64,000 bases of DNA from Flavobacterium gelatinilyticum (GTDB taxonomy: Bacteria; Bacteroidota; Bacteroidia; Flavobacteriales; Flavobacteriaceae). The notes beneath the pieces are model-generated. The model had not been told where the DNA came from and searched no databases. It was given only the letters and a program-made list of their open reading frames with translations. The translations under genes and the position numbers were made by a program. Of the stretch, positions 43,433-51,823 are shown piece by piece (position 1 is the first letter of the stretch; every line of letters starts with the position of its first letter). The DNA is taken from NCBI RefSeq assembly GCF_027111295.1, contig NZ_CP114287.1, positions 620,001 through 684,000 on the forward strand. Reading direction: 5' to 3'.

Positions 43433-43987
43433 ATGAAAACTAGAAAATTTTTAGCAGCAGCAATCCTGGCATTGGGATTTGGATTGACATCATTTGCACA
43501 AAAAACAGTAATGGTTGGCGGAGCAGCTATGTATCCTAATAAAAATATTATAGAAAATGCGGTAAACTCAAAGGATCATACCACCTTGGTAGCAGCAGTA
43601 AAAGCAGCAGGATTAGTTGAAACTTTACAAGGTAAAGGGCCATTTACTGTTTTTGCACCAACAAATGAAGCATTTAGTAAATTGCCGGCTGGAACTGTTG
43701 AAACATTATTGAAACCTGAGAATATTAAATCATTACAAACTATATTGACATATCATGTAGTGGCCGGTAAAATGAATAGTTCTGATATTGCAAAAGCAAT
43801 AAAAGCTGGTAAAGGAAAAGCTTCTTTAAAAACAGTTAGCGGCGGAACTCTAACTGCCTGGATGGATGGAAAAGATTTGTACATTAGTGACGAGAGCGGC
43901 TATAAGGCTAAAGTTACAATTTCAGATGTAAATCAATCTAATGGTGTCATACATGTAGTGGACACAGTACTGCTTCCAAAAATGTAG
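43433..43987 (+). CDS. Exported fasciclin-domain protein
   Basis: A 184-residue exported protein with a signal peptide ending T-S-F-A-Q and a single fasciclin (FAS1) domain. The domain signatures are T-L-V-A-A-V-K-A-A-G-L, F-T-V-F-A-P-T-N-E-A-F, L-T-Y-H-V-V-A-G-K and N-G-V-I-H-V-V-D-T-V-L-L-P. FAS1 domains mediate adhesion. In mycobacteria the FAS1 proteins MPT70/MPT83 are targets of SigK with anti-sigma RskA; here a SigK/RskA-like pair lies about 9 kb away and the promoter is ECF-like. Confidence 0.92.
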   Translation: MKTRKFLAAAILALGFGLTSFAQKTVMVGGAAMYPNKNIIENAVNSKDHTTLVAAVKAAGLVETLQGKGPFTVFAPTNEAFSKLPAGTVETLLKPENIKSLQTILTYHVVAGKMNSSDIAKAIKAGKGKASLKTVSGGTLTAWMDGKDLYISDESGYKAKVTISDVNQSNGVIHVVDTVLLPKM

Positions 43988-44007
43988 TTTGCTGAAAATA
44001 AATTACA

Positions 44008-44049
44008 ACTATATAAAAAGCCCTGAAATTTCAGGGCTTTTTATATAGT
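44008..44049. terminator. Perfect palindromic terminator after the fasciclin gene
   Basis: ACTATATAAAAAGCCCTGAA pairs with its complement around a very short loop, with T-runs on both strands, so it can stop transcription either way. Confidence 0.85.
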
Positions 44050-44225
44050 TACTATGCAATACAACAGTAATAGTCTATTGTATAAGAGTTTTTGATTACC
44101 ATTTTATTGCCACCTCAGGACTTTAAATACTTTGTACCTGATATTTCTTTTTTTCCAAAAAATTAAGGCAGTCTCTTTTTACTTTGAGTAAAATAACATA
44201 TAAAACTAAATATATTTCTGCTTCA

Positions 44226-44392
44226 ATCCCCAACAGGACATCCAAACCAAGTTCTTAGTGCAGCTAAAAGACAGTGCCTACTTCCAGTACGCCAATCTCT
44301 TCAAATCCTCCATAAAATGGTGTGTAATCTGTCCTTTAGGGATCACAAAGCCAAATGGCGCCAATTGAAGCCAAATGGCACCATTTTTTTAT
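44226..44392 (-). repeat. Degenerate coding-like repeat, copy at 44.2 kb
   Basis: Best match to 16200-16370, including the AAATGGCGCCAATTGAAG end. On the minus strand a frame reads P-F-G-F-V-I-P-K-G-Q-I-T-H-H-F-M then stops soon after. A structured repeat (44641) and an intact small gene (44865) follow, whose decayed copies accompany the same elements at 13.6-14.1 kb. Confidence 0.55.
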
Positions 44393-44640
44393 TTATACTA
44401 GTAAAACGCTGACTTTATTTCATTTTTGCTATTATTTTTTCTAATTACTTCAATTTCGAAAATGAAATCTCACATTAAAACTGTTTAATAATTCATCATT
44501 ATTTGTATTTTCCGCTCATTTTTTCAAATATAACTGCTGCTTGAGTGTAGTAACTAATTTACTCATTGCCTCAACCATCTCCCATAGCTTTAATCCCAAA
44601 TAGCTGCTTTAAATTCTCCAATGACAAACTAGGCAAACCT

Positions 44641-44731
44641 AGCCCCGATAGAAGTGCAAATCCTTTTGAGCCGGAGTTCGGTTCAAAAGATTGAAACGCA
44701 TAGCGGGAATAGCTCCCTAAAACATATAATA
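44641..44731 (+). repeat. Structured intergenic repeat, copy 5
   Basis: Begins AGCCCCGATAGAAG and ends CATAGCGGGAATAGCTCC. The hairpin is TTTTGAGCCG / CGGTTCAAAA, paired with one G-T wobble. Orientation is the same as in the other copies. Confidence 0.8.
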
Positions 44732-44810
44732 ACTGGAACCTACTAATATTTCATCCGGCTAAAAAATTAATTACCGCAACCCCAAAAAACGCAGGATCTT
44801 TGATAAAAGC

Positions 44811-44842
44811 AAAAAGCCCGCCGGCCTGACTGCCGGCGGGCT
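44811..44842 (-). terminator. Terminator of the 81-residue protein gene
   Basis: AGCCCGCCGGC / GCCGGCGGGCT, a strong G+C stem followed by T on the minus strand, 22 bases past the stop. Confidence 0.85.
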
Positions 44843-44864
44843 CTGGTTTATACAGACATTTTGA

Positions 44865-45110
44865 TTATTTGATGCTGATCGTGTCCAGAAGGTTTTCCTG
44901 ATCTATGAAAGCGGCAATGTACTGCCGGGCTTCATTTCGTTTATCTATGGCAGTTTCAAAGGTATTGATATGGAACTCCTCGTCCTGGTCCAGGATATGG
45001 ATGATCTCGGTATATCCTTTTGAAACCAGGCTTCCTTTGAGTCTGAGGATCGTATGCTGCTGGCGGGCATCCAAATCTTTTCTCACCTGTAGTTGTATCG
45101 CTTTTTCCAT
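44865..45110 (-). CDS. Small conserved protein of unknown function, 81 residues
   Basis: A soluble alpha/beta protein: M-E-K-A-I-Q-L-Q-V-R-K-D-L-D-A-R-Q-Q-H-T, then G-Y-T-E-I-I-H-I-L-D-Q-D-E-E-F-H-I-N-T-F, then a C-terminal Y-I-A-A-F-I-D-Q-E-N. A decayed relative lies at 13880. It has its own strong terminator and stands next to a structured repeat. No known family is recognised. Confidence 0.65.
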   Translation of the reverse strand: MEKAIQLQVRKDLDARQQHTILRLKGSLVSKGYTEIIHILDQDEEFHINTFETAIDKRNEARQYIAAFIDQENLLDTISIK

Positions 45111-45384
45111 TGTGAAAGATCTGTTGGTTTTTATGTCATATTTTATTCAAATTTAGTGATTTTGATTGTACGCAGATCTGCTGATGCGTCAAAAAAATGG
45201 GAGTCCGAAAAATGAAAACCTTGCAAGGCCCATACAGCAGATTTTTCATCTGTTTTAAATTTGCGGCAAATAGTTGGCGTATGCTGTTCTTAAAACAAAA
45301 ACGTAGAAAAAAGAGCCAGGGCACGTTTAAGTCATAAATATAATATCAAACCCAAACTGCTTTCAAAGCTACAATCTCAAAGCA

Positions 45385-46875
45385 TCATTCAACTTTTATT
45401 ACTGCCGGCGGAGTCCATTTTCCATTTACTACTTCCTGCTTTGGCCAGTAAGTGCGAAGATAAAGGGAAAAATCCCCCTTTTCCACTGCAGGAAGCCAGT
45501 TGTTCTGCCTTTTTGCCTCAGTTGGCGCTGACTGGACATAAATCGTGAGCGAACCGTCCGGATTATATGCCATTGTCTTGTTCTTTGTCCCCAATGAATA
45601 TCTGTTGAGCTTGTTGATTTCAAAAAAGTGATGCTCGTTATATAATGTAAGTGACCAAAATCCATTAACAGGAGGCAGCTGCCCTTTGGCAAAAGTAATT
45701 TTATATTTGTTCGAGCTGTTCAATCGGCCTCCTTCTGAATCCAGATCCTGATAAAAGTAGCGTGTTTCATTTGGGGCATTGACCAGGATATTGGATTTGG
45801 CTACTGCAGTGCGCGTAAAATAATCCGTGCCCCACGAGGCGCCGTTCGCTACCCCTGACCAGTGAAACGGCAATTGTATCCCCCAGCTGCGGAATTCCAT
45901 TAAAGGTTTTATTACCTGACGCTCTGTCTCAAGCGCTGCATCGATCATCGCCTGTTTTAGTTTTGGGTCTTTCTTTGCGGCTTCCACTACAGCAAGTATC
46001 TGCTTGTATTTCGCCTCCTCGCCTGGCAGTGGCTTTGCATCTGCCAGCACAAGAGGCAGCTCGTCAAAGAATGTCTGGGGGTTTACCCATACCGCTTCTT
46101 CTTTTCCTCCTTCGCCTCCGGGAAGTTTTTTGATATTGGCCCAATCGATGGTTTTCATTTTGCCGTCATAATCAGACAAGGGATACATAACCACTGATTT
46201 GAGTACCTCCTGAATTGCTTTTCGGTCTTCTTTTGTGTCATCAAGAAAAACACGGGGCCCCACGAGTCCAGTATTGGTTGACGAACGGAAAACTTTTATT
46301 ATTCCCTTAGGCACCTCTCCTTTCCAGTCCGGTCCTGCCAATAAATAAAATCCCGGCTTATTGTCGTACATCTTTCCCAATTTTGCGAAACTTTCGGTGC
46401 GCAGATCAACTATCTGGTAGACCCAAAAACGTTTGCCAAAATCAGGCACTTGCACCACAACCGGCGATTGGTCCAAAGCAAGGCATCCAATACCGTAAAC
46501 CACATCCTGGTTCGGGCAGGCTATGGCACGTTCTGTCGGTATCACATAATCGGTAAGCATTGTAAACTGATTCAGCGGAGCCATAAGCAGAGGTCCTGAC
46601 AAGGCCAGCTCTTTTACATCCTTGAAAGCCATGCGGCGGTTGTACATGTTTACCAGCGGCCATGCCCAAAAATAGGCCTCTTTAGCGGCCAAAGCGGCAT
46701 ACTCTTGAGTAATTTTTACATTGGTGTCGGGACCCGTTGGCAGCTGGCGTGCTGCCTGGGCTGGCGTTAGGCTGTCAATCCCTTTAGAATTTGATGCTTC
46801 CGCATCACTGTTTTTATTTTGGTTGCATGCCGTCAAGGCTGCAATCAAAATCACGCAGATGAGTTTCTTTTCCAT
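45385..46875 (-). CDS. DUF1254/DUF1214 lipoprotein (copy 1)
   Basis: A 496-residue lipoprotein (lipobox L-T-A-C17). The DUF1254 domain covers about residues 60-190 (Y-F-W-A-W-P-L-V-N-M-Y-N-R-R, then C-P-N-Q-D-V-V-Y-G). DUF1214 covers the C-terminal third (G-F-W-S-L-T-L-Y, Y-N-P-D-G-S-L-T-I-Y-V-Q, W-L-P-A-V-E-K-G-D-F). Such proteins are widespread and of unknown function. It is 15 bases after a paralogue on the same strand, forming an operon of two. Confidence 0.88.
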   Translation of the reverse strand: MEKKLICVILIAALTACNQNKNSDAEASNSKGIDSLTPAQAARQLPTGPDTNVKITQEYAALAAKEAYFWAWPLVNMYNRRMAFKDVKELALSGPLLMAPLNQFTMLTDYVIPTERAIACPNQDVVYGIGCLALDQSPVVVQVPDFGKRFWVYQIVDLRTESFAKLGKMYDNKPGFYLLAGPDWKGEVPKGIIKVFRSSTNTGLVGPRVFLDDTKEDRKAIQEVLKSVVMYPLSDYDGKMKTIDWANIKKLPGGEGGKEEAVWVNPQTFFDELPLVLADAKPLPGEEAKYKQILAVVEAAKKDPKLKQAMIDAALETERQVIKPLMEFRSWGIQLPFHWSGVANGASWGTDYFTRTAVAKSNILVNAPNETRYFYQDLDSEGGRLNSSNKYKITFAKGQLPPVNGFWSLTLYNEHHFFEINKLNRYSLGTKNKTMAYNPDGSLTIYVQSAPTEAKRQNNWLPAVEKGDFSLYLRTYWPKQEVVNGKWTPPAVIKVE

Positions 46876-46890
46876 AAGTTTAGCAATTGA

Positions 46891-48345
46891 TTATTTAACC
46901 TCTTCTATATCTCCAAGTTTCCATACCCTCTCGAAAAAAGGTTTTTCCGGGCCGTAAATCCTGAATAATACTTCAAATTTTCCTTTAGGGTCCGTTGGAA
47001 TCCAATTTGATTCTTTGCCTGCAGGAGATTTTGGGCCAAAGTAAATATCAACCGAGCCATCTGTATTCTTTTGGATCTCTGTCGCATTCGATGCTCTGCT
47101 TGCACGCGGCAGATTTTTGATAAGGCAATGTGTTGTACGGTCGTAGACTGTTGCCGACCAGTATTGCTTGGTTGGTACATTTGCAGGCACGTGGAGCATA
47201 TAGGTTTTATCGCCGTCAAGCGCGCGGCCTTCCTTGTCTTTTCCTGCAATAAGATATATTTGTGCTGTACCCAGGCGTTTTATGCCTACATAACCGATTG
47301 AATAGGTCAGTGCTCGGGCATCTGTAGGATAAATATCAGATTCCGCATATCCCGAAGATCCCGCCTTGACGAGTTCCGGCATTGCGGGAACAGCCCATTT
47401 TGCATCAGGATTTATCGGCGGAAACCCCTTTTCAAGCATTGCTTCCAAATAGTCATGCGCACTTTTTGCCGCTGCATTCAGAATCTCGGTGGTTCGTGCA
47501 TCAGGGTTATAGGCTTTCCCTTTTTCAATGCCTATGCTTTTTAGTTTATCAATCATCGCCTTATCGCGCACCAGTATAGGCTGGCTTTGCACAATGCGGT
47601 CAAGGGAGATGAAAAACCGGCTGTTGTAGGGGATGACGGAATTGTAAAGCACATCTTTCACGTCTGTATATTTTGTTTGGCCGGGATTTTTGGCTTTGGC
47701 AAGCGGATATAGTTTTAGCTGTTTGCCGTAATTGACGGCATTCACTATATCGGCATCACTGTGGCTGGGCAGGTTGGAGCGGAACAATCCATACCCCTCA
47801 TAGGTATCGGCTTTCAGTACAATGTATCCTTTAGGAATATTTTCCTTATAGTCAGGCGGCAGTATCAGATATTTGCCGCCTGCGCCCTTGTCTGCCCCGT
47901 AAGGTCCTGCATCTTCAAGGGGCATCTGCCAGATATTGTCAATATTGGCGGCAAAGGAGCCTTTTTTTGCCGCAGGGACATCTATGACTATTGGCCCGGC
48001 ATCCTTTGTGTTGAAAAAAAACATAAAGTAAATCGCGTCGGGATTTGGCGTTAATGTCTGATTATGCCAGTCTACGGGTTTTGACCAAAATATGATCTCA
48101 TTTTGTTTCCCTTTGGTGCTGCCCAGCATTGCCTGAAGCATAAGGTCATAATTAACGGCAGGTATCCCCCATACTAAAGCTTCGATTGCGCGCTGGTAAA
48201 CAATCTGTTCCTTGATGCTGGCAGGTTTGAATTCTGCCGAAACAGCACCCTCAATATCGGCTTTCTCACCGGAATTTGCTGATGGTGTTTGGTTGCATGA
48301 CGTCAATAGCAGGACAAATGAAAAGACAAAAAGACTTTTTTTCAT
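46891..48345 (-). CDS. DUF1254/DUF1214 lipoprotein (copy 2)
   Basis: A 484-residue lipoprotein (lipobox L-L-T-S-C17). DUF1254 opens with A-L-V-W-G-I-P-A-V-N-Y-D-L-M and contains T-P-N-P-D-A-I-Y-F-M. DUF1214 has Y-W-S-A-T-V-Y-D, T-D-G-S-V-D-I-Y-F-G-P and W-I-P-T-D-P-K-G-K-F. The two paralogues are clearly diverged, so the duplication is old and both are kept. First gene of the pair. Confidence 0.88.
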   Translation of the reverse strand: MKKSLFVFSFVLLLTSCNQTPSANSGEKADIEGAVSAEFKPASIKEQIVYQRAIEALVWGIPAVNYDLMLQAMLGSTKGKQNEIIFWSKPVDWHNQTLTPNPDAIYFMFFFNTKDAGPIVIDVPAAKKGSFAANIDNIWQMPLEDAGPYGADKGAGGKYLILPPDYKENIPKGYIVLKADTYEGYGLFRSNLPSHSDADIVNAVNYGKQLKLYPLAKAKNPGQTKYTDVKDVLYNSVIPYNSRFFISLDRIVQSQPILVRDKAMIDKLKSIGIEKGKAYNPDARTTEILNAAAKSAHDYLEAMLEKGFPPINPDAKWAVPAMPELVKAGSSGYAESDIYPTDARALTYSIGYVGIKRLGTAQIYLIAGKDKEGRALDGDKTYMLHVPANVPTKQYWSATVYDRTTHCLIKNLPRASRASNATEIQKNTDGSVDIYFGPKSPAGKESNWIPTDPKGKFEVLFRIYGPEKPFFERVWKLGDIEEVK

Positions 48346-48912
48346 AATATATCGAATTTTAGCAGTTATATATCTTCTTCCTTAGTTATACATCCTTCAT
48401 ATAAAAAAGGAAACTATTAAATAATTTGTAGTGCCATTAAAAAAAATCCCTCTGATGTGGCTATTAAAATACTAAGCTTTATGAATTCTTTAAATGCATA
48501 ACATATAACACTACATATCAAATAATTACATAAAAATAAACAAAATTCCTACAACTTTTATTTTTCCTTTTATTTTTTTATCTGCCTTATTAAATTGAAC
48601 GGAACTGCAGAATATTACTGTCCAATTTGATGTGCTGCCGAGACAAAAAAAGGTTTATTCCTCAGAATCGGAACGCAGGTTTTAATACATAAGTAGAAGT
48701 CTCATCGACAGCGATTTCAGGTGTAAAGTTCATATCCTGCTTTGCTCTTGCAATTAGTCATACGCAAAGAAAATCTAAAAAATGCCGCAATGTTTCAATT
48801 CAACAAAACCATTGAAAATTGGACCAGATGCTTTCTGCCGGGATCATATTTTTTTTAAAAATAGGTGTTTTCTGTTTTCTTCTGACCAGTCGAAGCATAT
48901 TGGTTTTGCTGT
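48346..48912. other. Intergenic region without a visible gene
   Basis: About 570 AT-rich bases between the DUF1254 operon and the end of the adhesin operon. It should carry the DUF1254 promoter on the minus strand, but I find no clear box. No strong terminator for the adhesin operon is visible. Confidence 0.4.
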
Positions 48913-50847
48913 TTACAGAGCGGTTACTATAAATTGGCTTCTTCTGTTTTTCTGATGTTCCTCTTCACCGCATATCACCCCATCTGCACACTTATTGACA
49001 AGCTGGGTCTCTCCATATCCTTTTCCTGTTAAACGATTTTTGTCCACTCCATTTTTTATGAGCCAGTTTATAGTTGATTTCACTCTTCGGTCAGACAGAG
49101 AGTAGTTATATGACCCCGTCGCCCTGCTGTCGGTATGGGAGCGAATATCGAGTTTCATTGTTGGATGCTGATTCAAGACATCCAGAATTTTTTCAAGATC
49201 GAATACTGCATCAGAACGGATATCAGACTTATCGAGATCGAAGTAAATCATTTTGATTCCAAAGCATTTTCCCAAGTCGTCCCCTACTGCAACTTTGCAT
49301 AGCGATTTATCTAATGCGATTGGCAGATTGGTTTTTCCGGCAGCTTTTCCAATAGTTATATTTAACTCTTTTGTTGCGTAATCCGGTTTTTCGGCTCTTA
49401 CATTATAGGTTTTGCCGCATTCTGCAGAAAAACTGTACTGCCCCGATGTATTGGAAACCGTTGAGTTTATAATTTTTTGATTTTCGTATAAAGTCACTTT
49501 TGTTTCTGGAAGCACAGCACCGTTTTCTGAATCTGTTATGGCGCCATATAATTCCTGCAGGCATTTTAACCTTCTTGTTTCCAGAAATTTATAGATATCA
49601 TCAGAACCTTGCCCACCGTCTTTATTGGAACTGAAATATCCTTTTCTGGAAACGGGATCAATGATATAAGCGAAATCATCTTTAGGTGAATTGATATCAT
49701 TGCCAAGGTTCCGAATACCGCTTATGGTTCCGTTGTCTTCAATCTGTCCCACAAATACATCGAGTCCGCCCAGTCCGGGATAACCGTCTGAGGCAAAATA
49801 GATTTCGTTTTCGCTGGTTGCGTAGGGAAAGGTTTCTTTTCCTTCAGTATTGATGCCTTTCCCTAGATTAATAGGCGTCCCAAAACTGCCGTTTCCGTTA
49901 ATGCTGACTTTGTAAATATCCGACTGTCCAAAAGTACCCGGCATATCGGATGCAAAATACAGCGTTTTTTCATCCGGGCTCAGCGAAGGATGTGCCGTGC
50001 TGTAATTATCGCTTGTAAAGGGAAGCGCTGTTACTTTTATCCATTTTCCGTTTTCAAGTCTGGCCTGGTAAATCCTTACCAGCGTAATTTTACCAGCGTC
50101 TTTGCCTTTTTTGCCGTTGGCATAATTGTTTCGGGTAAAATAAACCGTTTTTCCGTCTTTGGTAAAAACAGGAGATGATTCGTGAAAACGACTGTTGATC
50201 TCCGATTTGATTTTATTTACTTTTAACGCGCCGCCGCTTTGGGCATCAAGATCGGCACTGTAGATATTGGTGAAGTATTCTCCGGTCCATTTGTGCTTTC
50301 GCTGCGAGAAATTCCCTGTATCTCTGGCCGAGGCAAAGTATATTTTACTATCGTAGACAAAACTTCCGTAATCCGAATATTTCGAATTGATGCCGGCATC
50401 TTCAATCTTGTAGCGGCCTGAATTGGCTCTTATTTCATCCAGATAATGGGCATCATCATTATAGCGCCCTGCTCTGGAATCGTTTTTGTATCTTGCGATG
50501 AATTCATTCATGATTAAAGTGGCTTTATCCACCTGCCCTTCTGCTTTTAAAGACTGTGCGTATCTGTAATAATATTCGGCCTCGGGCGAAGCGTTTAATG
50601 CGAATAACTCTCCGTACCATTTGGCTGCTCCCTCAAACTCAGAATTGAAATAATAGGAATTTCCGAGCCTCTTAAACAGATCTTCAGACTTGTATCCCTT
50701 GTCGGCTACTCTTTCATAGGTTTTTATGGCATCGATATAGGCATAGCCATCGTATTTTTTATCCCCCGATTTCAATTTGGAATCTTGGGCATAGCTGTCA
50801 AATGAAAAACAGATTATCGTTAAGGCGAAAAGTATATAATTTTTCAT
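48913..50847 (-). CDS. OmpA-family protein with TPR and PD40 repeats
   Basis: A 644-residue exported protein starting at ATG 50847 (an ATG two codons earlier is possible). A signal peptide ends D-S-Y-A-Q. TPR-like helices lie at about 25-130, PD40/WD40-like propeller repeats at 170-420 (S-P-D-E-K-T-L-Y-F-A-S-D, Y-F-S-S-N), a carboxypeptidase-regulatory-like domain at 430-510, and a C-terminal OmpA domain at 530-640 (L-D-I-R-S-H-T-D-S-R, D-R-R-V). The OmpA part should bind peptidoglycan. Such PorE-like proteins commonly accompany PorP/SprF and T9SS adhesins. Last gene of the operon, 14 bases after the PorP/SprF gene. Confidence 0.88.
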   Translation of the reverse strand: MKNYILFALTIICFSFDSYAQDSKLKSGDKKYDGYAYIDAIKTYERVADKGYKSEDLFKRLGNSYYFNSEFEGAAKWYGELFALNASPEAEYYYRYAQSLKAEGQVDKATLIMNEFIARYKNDSRAGRYNDDAHYLDEIRANSGRYKIEDAGINSKYSDYGSFVYDSKIYFASARDTGNFSQRKHKWTGEYFTNIYSADLDAQSGGALKVNKIKSEINSRFHESSPVFTKDGKTVYFTRNNYANGKKGKDAGKITLVRIYQARLENGKWIKVTALPFTSDNYSTAHPSLSPDEKTLYFASDMPGTFGQSDIYKVSINGNGSFGTPINLGKGINTEGKETFPYATSENEIYFASDGYPGLGGLDVFVGQIEDNGTISGIRNLGNDINSPKDDFAYIIDPVSRKGYFSSNKDGGQGSDDIYKFLETRRLKCLQELYGAITDSENGAVLPETKVTLYENQKIINSTVSNTSGQYSFSAECGKTYNVRAEKPDYATKELNITIGKAAGKTNLPIALDKSLCKVAVGDDLGKCFGIKMIYFDLDKSDIRSDAVFDLEKILDVLNQHPTMKLDIRSHTDSRATGSYNYSLSDRRVKSTINWLIKNGVDKNRLTGKGYGETQLVNKCADGVICGEEEHQKNRRSQFIVTAL

Positions 50848-50861
50848 AATCATTTGTTTTT

Positions 50862-51779
50862 TTAGAAGAAACGGGGAGTTGTCATTTTGCCATGATTTTT
50901 AAAGAATTCATAACGTAGGAATATCTCGTGCGATCCTGAATTATAATTGTTCAGTTTTGTGGTTTCACGATCATATCCATAACCTACATACAATCCGTCA
51001 GTGATCTGAAATCCAGCCATTGCGCTTAATGAGGCGCTCCATCTGTAGGCAGCTCCGATTACAAATCTGTCAATAAACATAAAATTGGCAGAAATATCAA
51101 CCTGAAGCGGCGCTCCTTCTACCATTTTGGCCAGTATAGCAGGTTTGAATTTATAATACTGGTACTTATCAAGATTAAGGACATAGCCCCCCATTAAATA
51201 ATAATTGATTTTGTCCTTATAAATGGCAACATCATTATCATCGTACCTGTTGGTTTCGATAAAATTAGGAACCGAAAGCCCTATATAAGCCTTGTCAGAA
51301 TGCCAGTAAACCCCTGCTCCCACATTGGGAGAAAACTTGTTCTGAAGGTCTTGAAACTGCGGGTCTCCCTGATCGGCGGGATTTAGTTTATTGATATCCA
51401 GATTGAATATATTGGCAGTTCCTTTTATCCCAAAAGAGAGCTTGAAATCAGCTGAAGTCCGAACAGTATAGGATATGTCTGCCGATATATCGTTCTGGTT
51501 GGTCGGTCCGATTTTGTCGTTTACAAGCGACAGCCCTACCCCTAGATTGCTGTTGTTGATTGGCGTATTGATCGAGAAGCTGCTTGTCTGGGGCGCTCCA
51601 TCTAAGCCAACCCACTGGGTGCGGTATAATCCAAAAATACTTAAAGCGCCTCGTGATCCCGCATACGCTGGATTGATATTGATCGTATTGTACATATACT
51701 GCGTAAATTGGGAATCCTGCTGGCAGTATCCTGCAATTGCCGTCAAAATCAAAACGAACGAAAAAAACTTTGTTTTCAT
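50862..51779 (-). CDS. PorP/SprF-family T9SS membrane protein
   Basis: A 305-residue outer-membrane protein with a signal peptide ending G-Y-C-Q. Typical PorP/SprF features include Q-F-T-Q-Y-M-Y-N-T-I-N-I-N-P-A-Y-A-G-S-R at the mature N-terminus and Y-G-Y-D-R-E-T-T-K-L near the end. SprF of Flavobacterium johnsoniae is needed to export the SprB adhesin, and proteins of this kind pair with cargo having type B C-terminal domains. The giant protein 44 bases upstream is the expected cargo. Confidence 0.92.
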   Translation of the reverse strand: MKTKFFSFVLILTAIAGYCQQDSQFTQYMYNTININPAYAGSRGALSIFGLYRTQWVGLDGAPQTSSFSINTPINNSNLGVGLSLVNDKIGPTNQNDISADISYTVRTSADFKLSFGIKGTANIFNLDINKLNPADQGDPQFQDLQNKFSPNVGAGVYWHSDKAYIGLSVPNFIETNRYDDNDVAIYKDKINYYLMGGYVLNLDKYQYYKFKPAILAKMVEGAPLQVDISANFMFIDRFVIGAAYRWSASLSAMAGFQITDGLYVGYGYDRETTKLNNYNSGSHEIFLRYEFFKNHGKMTTPRFF

Positions 51780-51823
51780 ATGTCTTTAGATTATAAAAGG
51801 GATAAAAGCTCCCTGTATGGAAT

